DNA from: Moritella sp. JT01
Lineage (GTDB): Bacteria; Pseudomonadota; Gammaproteobacteria; Enterobacterales; Moritellaceae
Assembly (NCBI RefSeq): GCF_001574435.1
Contig: NZ_LOCN01000028.1
Span: 751 to 64,750 of the forward strand
Direction of reading: 5' to 3'
DNA length: 64,000 bases
A model generated the notes under the pieces. The model searched no databases. It was not told the DNA's origin and worked only from the letters and a program-made list of their open reading frames with translations. The position numbers and the translations under genes are program-made. The stretch's first letter is position 1, and every line of letters begins with the position of its first letter. This document shows, piece after piece, positions 19,000-25,955 of the stretch.

Positions 19000-19017
19000 G
19001 TTATGTTATAACATACG
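19000..19017. promoter_or_regulatory. Zur-type operator upstream of DUF1007-NicO pair
   Basis: GTTATGTTATAACATACG matches 16 of 18 positions of the perfect palindrome found before znuC (25248-25265). It lies 79 bp before the chosen start of the DUF1007 gene. Confidence 0.8.
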
Positions 19018-19095
19018 GAAGTGTGTTGGAAATCATTATTTTTGTATGGAAATATAGGTTTTCGACTATTTGGCGTTTACTGTTTGAGAGTTGAA

Positions 19096-19764
19096 ATGAT
19101 GTTTTTATATGTATTAAAACCAAAGTACATAGGGCGCTTATTGCAAGTGGTGATTGTGCTCATTGGTGCATTAATGAGTATGAATAGTACTGCTCATCCA
19201 CACTCGTGGATTGATATGAAAACAGAGATCCAAGGAGATGGAAAACAGATCACTGGATTTTTAATGACATGGGAGTTTGATGCGATGACTTCTGCTTACA
19301 TGTTAGATGGCGAGGATCTCTCTGCTAAAAATAAAGCGCAGACGTTACAGAACCTCGCTGATTTTATTATGAAAAATATGACAACTAATCATTACCTTAC
19401 CTATTTTTATGAAGGGGGGAAGCCTGTTAAGTATGCACTAGCGAAACAGGGTACTTTAGTGCAAGACAAAATAAAGGCGACGCTACAATTTTATCTACCG
19501 CTAGCAAAGCCCCTTGTGTTATCTGATAAATCACTCAAGTTACTTATTTATGATCCAAGTTATTATGTTGATATGAGTTGGCCGGCAAAAAATGCAATTC
19601 AGCTCTCGTCGGAACTGAATCAATATTGTAAATTGTCTCTTATTGAAGCGACACCTACGTCTGAACAACTTGCGTATGTTATGTCATTACCTGTTGATGC
19701 TGAGAGAGATAATGCAATTGGCGAATTATTCACTCAATCTGCCATTATCAACTGCAAACCTTAA
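19096..19764 (+). CDS. DUF1007 periplasmic metal-related protein
   Basis: A 222-residue exported protein of the DUF1007 (COG3683) family. A long signal peptide ends at about STA|HPHSW; the mature protein starts with the family hallmark HPHSWIDM, a histidine-rich start suited to metal binding. The family is usually paired with a NicO-type transporter, as here (25 bp downstream). I chose ATG at 19096; the GTG at 19021 would put the operator region into the leader. A Zur-like palindrome immediately upstream indicates repression by zinc, so the pair probably helps zinc supply, although its transporter family is named for nickel and cobalt. Confidence 0.82.
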   Translation: MMFLYVLKPKYIGRLLQVVIVLIGALMSMNSTAHPHSWIDMKTEIQGDGKQITGFLMTWEFDAMTSAYMLDGEDLSAKNKAQTLQNLADFIMKNMTTNHYLTYFYEGGKPVKYALAKQGTLVQDKIKATLQFYLPLAKPLVLSDKSLKLLIYDPSYYVDMSWPAKNAIQLSSELNQYCKLSLIEATPTSEQLAYVMSLPVDAERDNAIGELFTQSAIINCKP

Positions 19765-19789
19765 TGCTATTTTTATACAAGGATAAATA

Positions 19790-20884
19790 ATGACACCGTT
19801 AGTTTCGAATAGCCGAATGGCTAAGGAAAATACAAATAAGTCGCCTTTGTTACCAATACTCCGTTTCCTTGGCATGATTTCTTTATTTTTTGCTTTAGGT
19901 TATGTGCTTTGGCAGGTTTGGCCAACACTTATTACCACTGGTATGCAGTGGCAAAAACAGATAAATAATGAGTTGAGTGAATTATTACACGCCGCTAAAA
20001 ATGAAAGTTTAATGGCAGGCTTATCACTGCTCGGACTTAGCTTTATGTATGGCGTTTTGCACTCAGTTGGTCCAGGTCATGGCAAATTGATCGTGACAAC
20101 TTATATTGCGACACAAGAAGCTAAAGTGAAGTTAAGCCTTATTATCACGCTTGTGTCTTCGCTTATGCAAGCCTTCGTTGCTGTGGGGCTAGTATCTGTA
20201 TTATTAATGCTATTTGATGCATCGATGCGTGAAGTTAACCAGAAAGCAGAACTGCTCATTCCATTAAGTTTTTATACTGTTATTTTATTAGGTATTGTTA
20301 TTATTTTACGTAACTTAGTCTTGATGTATCGTGTAATTAAAAAGCACAAGGATATAGAAAATCAAGGCGTATCGGATAGGGTGATTAAACGATTAACACT
20401 GGTTACACCGTCGGTATCTGCTGCTAAATATGCTGCACCAGCAAGTTCATCGCTTGTTGACCACGAACATCATGATAATTGTGGCTGTGGGCATCAACAT
20501 GTTGTGGCACCTGAGTTAATTAACGATGCCTCTTCATTTAAAGAGTATTTGGCTATTATTTTGAGCATTGGTATTCGTCCTTGTACGGGCGCTATTATGG
20601 TGTTGTTATTTGCTAATATGCTTGATATTTATTGGCTTGGTATTGTCAGTGCTGTGGTAATGGCGTTAGGTACTGCGCTTACCACATCGACTATTGCGAT
20701 AATGACCATTACCGGTAAGCAAGTTGTAAGACGTTATTTAGCGACAGGAAAGCGTAATAAAGGGCCGAAAAATGGACTTAATATAACTAAGTTTATTGTG
20801 CCGATTATTGGTGGTTTGTTATTAATATTACTGGGAATGTTATTACTTGAATCGAGACCTGTAGGTATGTCTCCGCTGTTTTAA
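19790..20884 (+). CDS. NicO/RcnA-like metal transporter (COG2215)
   Basis: A 364-residue polytopic membrane protein of the NicO family. One N-terminal membrane helix (about 28-45) is followed by the conserved YGVLHSVGPGHGK segment (metal-binding HxxGPGHG), more helices, a cytoplasmic or periplasmic histidine/cysteine-rich loop (DHEHHDNCGCGHQH, near 220), then GIRPCTGAIMVLLFA and three more helices. The family moves Ni2+ or Co2+, in RcnA outward. Co-transcription with DUF1007 under a Zur-like site suggests a link to zinc here (inference). Direction of transport cannot be told from sequence. Confidence 0.85.
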   Translation: MTPLVSNSRMAKENTNKSPLLPILRFLGMISLFFALGYVLWQVWPTLITTGMQWQKQINNELSELLHAAKNESLMAGLSLLGLSFMYGVLHSVGPGHGKLIVTTYIATQEAKVKLSLIITLVSSLMQAFVAVGLVSVLLMLFDASMREVNQKAELLIPLSFYTVILLGIVIILRNLVLMYRVIKKHKDIENQGVSDRVIKRLTLVTPSVSAAKYAAPASSSLVDHEHHDNCGCGHQHVVAPELINDASSFKEYLAIILSIGIRPCTGAIMVLLFANMLDIYWLGIVSAVVMALGTALTTSTIAIMTITGKQVVRRYLATGKRNKGPKNGLNITKFIVPIIGGLLLILLGMLLLESRPVGMSPLF

Positions 20885-20969
20885 TTGTTGACTGTATTGC
20901 TAAAAACGGACCCGATGTAATATTCACACTCGTTTGCAATATTTAATCGAATGGACAGAAGCGGTTTAT

Positions 20970-20984
20970 TGATAAAAATTATCA
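20970..20984. promoter_or_regulatory. Fur-box-like palindrome
   Basis: TGATAAAAATTATCA agrees with the 7-1-7 Fur consensus TGATAATnATTATCA at 13 of 14 fixed positions. It lies in the 330-bp gap after the NicO gene. A weak promoter (TTATCA 20979-20984, TATATA 21000-21005) overlaps it. Confidence 0.6.
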
Positions 20985-21026
20985 TTAAATGCTCTGTCCT
21001 ATATACCTAATCAATATAGATGAGGT

Positions 21027-21092
21027 ATGAATCGTGAATTACAGGAGATCACGTGGTATTGGGGTCCATTTTACCACTGTGTCATTACTTAA
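21027..21092 (+). CDS. Possible 21-codon leader peptide downstream of the Fur-like box
   Basis: ATG at 21027 with TGAGG just before it opens a 21-residue frame rich in aromatic residues (ending WYWGPFYHCVIT). It follows the Fur-like box by 43 bp and precedes the two hairpins and the AraC-type gene. The ribosome-binding site is only 1-2 nt from the ATG, which is too close, so this is a tentative call. I recognise no family. Confidence 0.25.
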   Translation: MNRELQEITWYWGPFYHCVIT

Positions 21093-21127
21093 AATAGCCA
21101 TAATATAAGATGAGGGGTCTGTGGTAA

Positions 21128-21169
21128 ATTGAAATGTAGCAATTTCAATCAGGCATTAGTTTATGCCTG
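21128..21169 (+). other. Two adjacent hairpins in the leader of the AraC-type gene
   Basis: ATTGAAAT-GTAGCA-ATTTCAAT (21128-21149) is directly followed by CAGGCAT-TAGTTT-ATGCCTG (21150-21169). Both stems are perfect. No T run follows, so they are not an evident intrinsic terminator; an attenuator or regulator site is possible. Confidence 0.5.
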
Positions 21170-21214
21170 CAGTTATCATGGTTTCAATCTTTTAATTGGA
21201 TACGCAGGTAGAAA

Positions 21215-22072
21215 GTGAGAGCTGTAGAATATAATGAAGAGCGGATCAAAAGAGTTTGTGATTACATCAATAACCACCTAGATGAAGATATATCACTTGA
21301 AAAATTGAGTGAAATGGCAATATGTTCTAAATATCATTTTCATCGTATCTTTAAGTCATTCATGGGGGTTAGCAGTATTCAGTTTGTTCAGCTTGCCAGA
21401 ATGAAGCGAGCCTCTTTGAGATTAGCAACCGAACCTGAGCTAAGCATTATTGATATTGCTTACGAGGCACATTTCGAAAGCCCTGAGGCGTTCTCGCGTG
21501 CGTTTAGAAGAATAGTTAAGCAATCACCGTCCCAATTTAGAGATAACCCTGAGTGGCTTTCGTGGCGTTCGACATATCAATTTAGAGCACCAATAATAAG
21601 AAAAAACGTTATGGACATAAATATTTTAGACTTTGAAGAAAAAAAAGTGGCACTGATCGAGCATAAAGGTAACCCAGCATTGTTTCCTGAGACAGCCGCA
21701 AAATTTCTCTCTTGGAGAAAAGAAATAAGTTTATCACAGCCTCACAAGGATAAGCTTTCTTTTGGTATAGCTTATAATGACCCAAGAGATACCCCACATT
21801 CTGAATTTCAGTTTGATCTTTGTGTAACTCATGATGGTGATGTTCTTGATAATAAATACGGTGTTAAATCCGGTGTTATTCAGGGGAGTCGATGTGCAGT
21901 TGCTCGGCATTATGGTAGTCATGAGAATTTGATGGATACTAGTGGTTCCTTGATTAATTGGTTACTAAATAGCGATGAAGAGCTAGGCGATCTGCCTTGC
22001 GTTTTACACTACGTAAAATGGGATTCTGATGAGAGAGAATTAATTACTGATATCTACTTGCCAATAAAATAA
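21215..22072 (+). CDS. AraC-family regulator with GyrI-like ligand domain
   Basis: A 285-residue regulator. Residues about 8-108 hold two AraC-type helix-turn-helix motifs (ISLEKLSEMAICSKYHFHRIFK and LSIIDIAYEAHFESPEAFSRAFRR). Residues about 125-285 form a GyrI-like/SOUL-fold domain (VALIEHKGNP, RCAVARHYGSHENL, DIYLPIK) that in Rob/BmrR-type proteins binds amphipathic drugs or other small molecules. The start is GTG at 21215. The gene stands alone behind a 330-bp region with a Fur-like box and two hairpins. Likely role: ligand-responsive activation of efflux or stress genes; target unknown. Confidence 0.87.
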   Translation: MRAVEYNEERIKRVCDYINNHLDEDISLEKLSEMAICSKYHFHRIFKSFMGVSSIQFVQLARMKRASLRLATEPELSIIDIAYEAHFESPEAFSRAFRRIVKQSPSQFRDNPEWLSWRSTYQFRAPIIRKNVMDINILDFEEKKVALIEHKGNPALFPETAAKFLSWRKEISLSQPHKDKLSFGIAYNDPRDTPHSEFQFDLCVTHDGDVLDNKYGVKSGVIQGSRCAVARHYGSHENLMDTSGSLINWLLNSDEELGDLPCVLHYVKWDSDERELITDIYLPIK

Positions 22073-22249
22073 ATAATTGACAAGAATGAATCTAAAATGA
22101 TTGTCAGTATTGCTTAGTCTTTACAACTGAGCGTTTACATAATAACGAAAGTAGGTCTGTTGCTGCAGGTAGTAAGTTAATACTACTTACACTGGATTAT
22201 TTTTTAGAGGCATAATGACTCTTATTGTTCTATTACGTTAGGTGCGAGG

Positions 22250-22281
22250 TATGTGCCTAATAGTAACGTTAGGCACATACA
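22250..22281. terminator. Perfect 12-bp inverted repeat between convergent genes
   Basis: GTATGTGCCTAA / TTAGGCACATAC with an 8-nt loop, between the stops of the AraC-type gene and znuA. No T run follows on either side. It probably acts as a bidirectional transcription stop, but a protein site is possible. Confidence 0.5.
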
Positions 22282-22322
22282 ATACGGTCAATATTTTGTT
22301 GTCTCGGGCTTTTTGTTAGGGT

Positions 22323-23342
22323 TTACTTGTGCAACGCATTCACGATCGTATCAACATTATATTGCATCATTTTCAAGTATGTTGCTGCGGGTTCATCTGC
22401 AGCAGAGAGCGCATCTGAATACAATTTACCGCCAACTTTAACGCCTGTTTCACGGCTTATTTGTTCAATTAGACGATTATCGGCGATGTTTTCCATAAAT
22501 ACAGCATTTACGTTGTCGTGACGAATTTGTTTAATTAATGCGGCTACATCCGCTGCGCTTGCTTCTGATCCGGTACTGGTTCCTTGTGGAGCTAAGAAGG
22601 TCACATTAAAGTCACGCGAGAAGTAACCAAATGCATCGTGTGGGGTGATCACTTTACGCTGTGATGCTGGTATCTGTGCAAGCTGGGCGTTTATTTTTAA
22701 CTCTAACTTATCTAATTTTTGAATGTAATCTTTCGCATTTTGTTGATAGTCATCTGTATTCGCAGGGTCTACTTGAATCAAGCCTTTTGCGATATTGTGT
22801 ACGTAAACTTTTACATTTTTTATGCTATGCCAAGCATGAGGATCTATATCGCCATGGTCATGATGTGCATGTTCGTCGTCGTGATGTGCATGTTCATCGT
22901 CGTGATGTGCATGTTCATCGTCGTGATGTGCATGTTCATCGTCGTGATGTTTATGCTCGTCGTCATGATGCGCATGTCCGCAGCTATGGCCTTCTTTTGT
23001 GCTGAGCTCATCGATACCGTTAGCTGCAACAACTTGCACGCCTTGGTAGTTAGCGGCTTCGATTAAACGTGGCATCCAGCCTTCAAATTGTAATCCATTC
23101 GTGACAACTAGCTGTGCTTTTGATATTGCTTTAGCATCTTGAGGTGTCGGATTAAATACGTGCGCATCGCCGTCAATCTTAACTAAATTCATCACGGTTA
23201 CATGCTCTTGACCTACCTCTGATACAAGGTCCCCAAGAATCGAGAAACTACTGATGACAGCAATTTTTTGTTCAGCCATTACAGCGGTACTGGTACTTAG
23301 ACCAAGAATTATCATGGAGGAAGTAAGGGTTGATTTAAACAT
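22323..23342 (-). CDS. znuA: Zinc ABC transporter periplasmic binding protein
   Basis: A 339-residue cluster-9 binding protein that captures Zn2+ in the periplasm. Signal peptide ends at about VMA|EQ. Family features: ISSFSILGDLVSEVG at the start, DAHVFNPTPQDAKAI with a ligand histidine, the histidine-rich acidic loop near residues 120-165 typical of ZnuA, DPHAWHSIKNV, and TPHDAFGYFSRDF. The loop here is a seven-residue repeat H-H-D-D-E-H-A encoded by a 21-bp tandem repeat. It is the last gene of the znuCBA operon on this strand, 44 bp after znuB, under two Zur-type operators. Confidence 0.95.
   Translation of the reverse strand: MFKSTLTSSMIILGLSTSTAVMAEQKIAVISSFSILGDLVSEVGQEHVTVMNLVKIDGDAHVFNPTPQDAKAISKAQLVVTNGLQFEGWMPRLIEAANYQGVQVVAANGIDELSTKEGHSCGHAHHDDEHKHHDDEHAHHDDEHAHHDDEHAHHDDEHAHHDHGDIDPHAWHSIKNVKVYVHNIAKGLIQVDPANTDDYQQNAKDYIQKLDKLELKINAQLAQIPASQRKVITPHDAFGYFSRDFNVTFLAPQGTSTGSEASAADVAALIKQIRHDNVNAVFMENIADNRLIEQISRETGVKVGGKLYSDALSAADEPAATYLKMMQYNVDTIVNALHK
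22861..22976 (-). repeat. 21-bp tandem repeat encoding the ZnuA histidine loop
   Basis: Five full 21-bp units and one partial unit. The three middle units are identical or nearly so. Each encodes seven residues of an H/D/E-rich metal-binding loop, so copy changes keep the frame. Confidence 0.93.
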
Positions 23343-23386
23343 GTTGTTGTCCTTATAGGGCTAGATATTAACGTGTTGAGTTTTTT

Positions 23387-24247
23387 CTAGCTGTTATTTT
23401 TAAAGAGTAATCCGCCTTGACGGCCAAATATTAATGAAACGATATAAAGTATGCCGAGTACCAGTACAATCGCGGGGCTGGTTGCTAAACTTGCATGGTA
23501 AGAAAGAAATAGACCGAAATAGCCACTGATTATTGCTGTGATAAAAGCCACTAACAACATGCCACCTAAACGATTAGACCAAAAGCGCGCAATTGCAGCG
23601 GGCAGAACCATCAAACCAACAGCCATTAAGGTGCCCAATGCATGAAAACCAGCAACCAAATTGAGTACGACGAGGAGTAAAAATCCATAGTGGGCAACGG
23701 GACTCAGTTTACTGATGGTTTTGAAAAAGTGAGGGTCAACACATTCCATGACTAAAGGACGATACAGTATCGCGAGTGCTGAAATAGAAATAGTGGCGAT
23801 AACGGTGAGTAGTATTAAGGCATCATCATTGAGCGCGAGTGTTGAACCGAATAGCACATGTAATAAATCCACATTGCTGCCATTGGATGAAATGATTAAT
23901 ACACCGATAGCGAGTGACAGTAGATAGAAGGCGGCTAGACTTGAATCTTCTTCTGCATTTGAATGTCGGGCTACCATACCGGCTAACACCGCAACAACGC
24001 ACCCAGCGACAATACCGCCAATCGTCATGGCGGTGACAGATAAACCCGAGATAAGAAAACCAATCGCAGCACCGGGTAAGATCGCATGTGCCATTGCATC
24101 ACCTGTTAGGCTCATGCGTCTAAGAGTTAAGAATACGCCAACTGGTGTTGCGCTAATACTGAGTACGATAATCCCCCATAATGCCCGCTGCATAAATACA
24201 AACTCAGAAAATGGGGCGATAAATAATTCGTATAACTGTGCACTCAT
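23387..24247 (-). CDS. znuB: Zinc ABC transporter permease
   Basis: A 286-residue ABC-3 family permease with about eight hydrophobic segments. The conserved ATPase-contact region is visible: LRRMSLTGDAMAHAILPGAAIGFL. Partner of ZnuC and ZnuA in zinc uptake across the inner membrane. Its start overlaps the end of znuC by 4 bp (ATGA), indicating coupled translation. An excess of 25 residues over the E. coli protein lies at the C-terminus. Confidence 0.95.
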   Translation of the reverse strand: MSAQLYELFIAPFSEFVFMQRALWGIIVLSISATPVGVFLTLRRMSLTGDAMAHAILPGAAIGFLISGLSVTAMTIGGIVAGCVVAVLAGMVARHSNAEEDSSLAAFYLLSLAIGVLIISSNGSNVDLLHVLFGSTLALNDDALILLTVIATISISALAILYRPLVMECVDPHFFKTISKLSPVAHYGFLLLVVLNLVAGFHALGTLMAVGLMVLPAAIARFWSNRLGGMLLVAFITAIISGYFGLFLSYHASLATSPAIVLVLGILYIVSLIFGRQGGLLFKNNS

Positions 24248-25056
24248 GATGCTTGACTCTCGATATTAGCTGACACAGAAATCACTGCATTTTCGTTAGT
24301 GCTGTTGTCTGGGATGTTATGAAAAGGATTATTAAACGTGTTATGAACAGCACAATGGGCAAAGTGTTGATAACCCGCTTGGATCAAATGTGATTGGGTA
24401 AGTACATTTTTTGTTTTTCCTGCTGCGATCAGTGTGGTTGCAATTAGGATTGTTGAAGGGAAATAACGTTGTACTAGCGCCAGATCATGAATAACAGCGA
24501 TCACAGTTTTACCTTGTTGCTGACATTCCTGAATAACGCGTATTAATAATTCAGTCGTTTGTGCATCAATGCCACCAAATGGTTCGTCAAGTAGCAGGAT
24601 GTCGGCGTCTTGCAATAGCATACGAGCAAATAACATGCGCTGAAATTGCCCTCCAGATAACTGACTTATTTGACGTTCAGCCATATTTTCTAGATCTACT
24701 TTTGCTAATGCCTGTTGTAATAAGTGCTGTTCCTTACGACTAAATATCCGCCAAAAACTACAACGTTGCCAAGCGCCAGCAGAAACAAACTCAGTCACTG
24801 TGATAGGGAATTTACGATCTATCTGGTTCGTTTGTGGTAAGTAGGCAATGTTGTTTAGACTTAAGTGACCAAGCTCAATAGATCCCGATTCTACGGTCAT
24901 TTGTTGCATGATACTTTTTAATAAAGTTGATTTTCCGGCACCGTTAGGCCCTACAATTGCGACTAAATCCCCACTGTCAATGGTGGTTGTTATATGGCTC
25001 AGTGCTAGATCTTGCTGATAAGCAACGCTTAAATCATTTATTTTGATCATGGTCAT
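24244..25056 (-). CDS. znuC: Zinc ABC transporter ATPase
   Basis: A 270-residue ABC ATPase: Walker A GPNGAGKST (about 36-44), Q-loop LPQTNQ, signature LSGGQFQR, Walker B ILLLDEPFGG, switch histidine in VIHDL. The C-terminal 50 residues carry several histidines (HFAHCAVHNTFNNPFHN), as in other ZnuC proteins. Its ATG overlaps the stop of an upstream 51-codon gene (TAATG), which thus belongs to the operon. Confidence 0.95.
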   Translation of the reverse strand: MTMIKINDLSVAYQQDLALSHITTTIDSGDLVAIVGPNGAGKSTLLKSIMQQMTVESGSIELGHLSLNNIAYLPQTNQIDRKFPITVTEFVSAGAWQRCSFWRIFSRKEQHLLQQALAKVDLENMAERQISQLSGGQFQRMLFARMLLQDADILLLDEPFGGIDAQTTELLIRVIQECQQQGKTVIAVIHDLALVQRYFPSTILIATTLIAAGKTKNVLTQSHLIQAGYQHFAHCAVHNTFNNPFHNIPDNSTNENAVISVSANIESQAS

Positions 25057-25211
25057 TACCCTATGAATTTAAACAGAGTAAACCACAGAAAAACAGTGAT
25101 GATGATGGAGATAGAAAGGCGTGAGAATAGGCTGCATAGCAGTAAAGATAATCGCTGTCTTTGATTTACTACATGGCTATTTTCTGGTGTATCAGATGAT
25201 AATGCTGGCAT
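25056..25211 (-). CDS. Small single-span membrane peptide leading the znu operon
   Basis: An unlisted 51-residue frame on the minus strand, ATG at 25211-25209, stop TAA at 25058-25056. It begins MPALSSDTPENSH, continues with a basic segment (NQRQRLSLLLCSLFSRL) and one strong membrane helix (ISIIITVFLWFTLFKFIG). Its stop overlaps the znuC ATG as TAATG. It sits between two Zur-type operators and znuC, so it must be the first cistron if it is translated. No good ribosome-binding site precedes the ATG, which is the main doubt. The net positive charge before the helix predicts an N-in orientation. I know no family for it. Confidence 0.6.
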   Translation of the reverse strand: MPALSSDTPENSHVVNQRQRLSLLLCSLFSRLSISIIITVFLWFTLFKFIG

Positions 25212-25247
25212 TTTATATCGATTTGTAATACTTCAATTGAATTTGTG

Positions 25248-25265
25248 GTTATGTTATAACATAAC
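25248..25265. promoter_or_regulatory. Zur-type operator 1 (perfect palindrome)
   Basis: GTTATGTTATAACATAAC is an exact 18-bp palindrome matching the gammaproteobacterial Zur consensus. It lies 37 bp upstream of the small peptide gene that leads znuCBA. Confidence 0.88.
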
Positions 25266-25287
25266 AATACAGGTGTGCAAGAATAAT

Positions 25288-25305
25288 GTTATGTTATAAC
25301 AAAAC
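25288..25305. promoter_or_regulatory. Zur-type operator 2
   Basis: GTTATGTTATAACAAAAC differs from operator 1 at one position. The two centres are 40 bp apart, about four helical turns, on the same face of the DNA. It could also affect the divergent YjbR-type gene. Confidence 0.83.
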
Positions 25306-25416
25306 AATTATACATGTTATGCCTAACTTGAGTTTAAACAAGCTGGGTGTGATACTGCACTTATGCCAATCACTAGGCATAATGTGAGTAAATAATATGC
25401 TAAGGATGATAGCGAG

Positions 25417-25791
25417 ATGGAACAAGTGCACTTAGAACATTACCTTCATAATTTAAAAGCCGCCCAGCAAGACTATCCCTTTGGACCTGATGTATTGGTT
25501 TATAAAGTGATGGGTAAGATGTTTGCTCTTTTGACAAAAAATGAAGCTGGATGCAGTGTGAATTTGAAGGCTCAACCGAGTGATGTTGAGGTGTTGGTAG
25601 ATGAATTTATGGCGATTAGCCCCGGTTATCATATGAACAAAAGGCATTGGATAACCGTAAAGCTTAAAGGGGATGTGCCAGCAGGGATGATCGAAAACTT
25701 AGCGGGTCAATCTTATGCTTTAGTTGTGAGTAAATTGACCAAAAAATTACAATTGGAATTGGATGAACTAGCCTACATTGGAAAAGAATAA
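25417..25791 (+). CDS. MmcQ/YjbR-family protein
   Basis: A 124-residue cytoplasmic protein of the MmcQ/YjbR fold (CyaY-like double-wing). Visible family features: LEHYLHNLKAAQQDYPFGPDVLVYKVMGKMFAL, the KMFALLT strand, LKAQPSDVEVLVDEF, and PGYHMNKRHWITV. The family is described as DNA-binding-like, but its function is not established. The gene is divergent from znuCBA. A 7-bp inverted repeat TTATGCC / GGCATAA (25361-25382) lies in its promoter region. Confidence 0.85.
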   Translation: MEQVHLEHYLHNLKAAQQDYPFGPDVLVYKVMGKMFALLTKNEAGCSVNLKAQPSDVEVLVDEFMAISPGYHMNKRHWITVKLKGDVPAGMIENLAGQSYALVVSKLTKKLQLELDELAYIGKE

Positions 25792-25844
25792 TGGCTCATT
25801 TCTAGATGATTATAAATAACTTATTCTGTTGTTAGTCGATTGTG

Positions 25845-25866
25845 AAATGTGATCTAAAGCACGTTT
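25845..25866. promoter_or_regulatory. Strong CRP-like site before the beta-helix gene
   Basis: The 22 bases match the ideal CRP site (AAATGTGATCTAGATCACATTT) at 19 positions. It ends 89 bp before the ATG at 25956, suitable for class I or II activation. Only the match is seen; regulation is inference. Confidence 0.65.
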
Positions 25867-25955
25867 ATGATTCTAGTCTAAACTTACGTATAACTTCAAA
25901 TAGCATGTTTCACTTTCATTTTATGACTCATCGCCTTGTATGTAAGGAAATTACC

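Noticed and set aside
20985-21170. RyhB-type small RNA behind the Fur-like box
   Set aside because: I could not find the RyhB core sequence or a terminator with a T run, so an RNA call is not supported; listed only as a finding to test.
22661-23066. Long histidine/valine-rich frames on the + strand opposite znuA
   Set aside because: They are mirror images of the 21-bp repeat in znuA; znuA has the full family structure and operon context.
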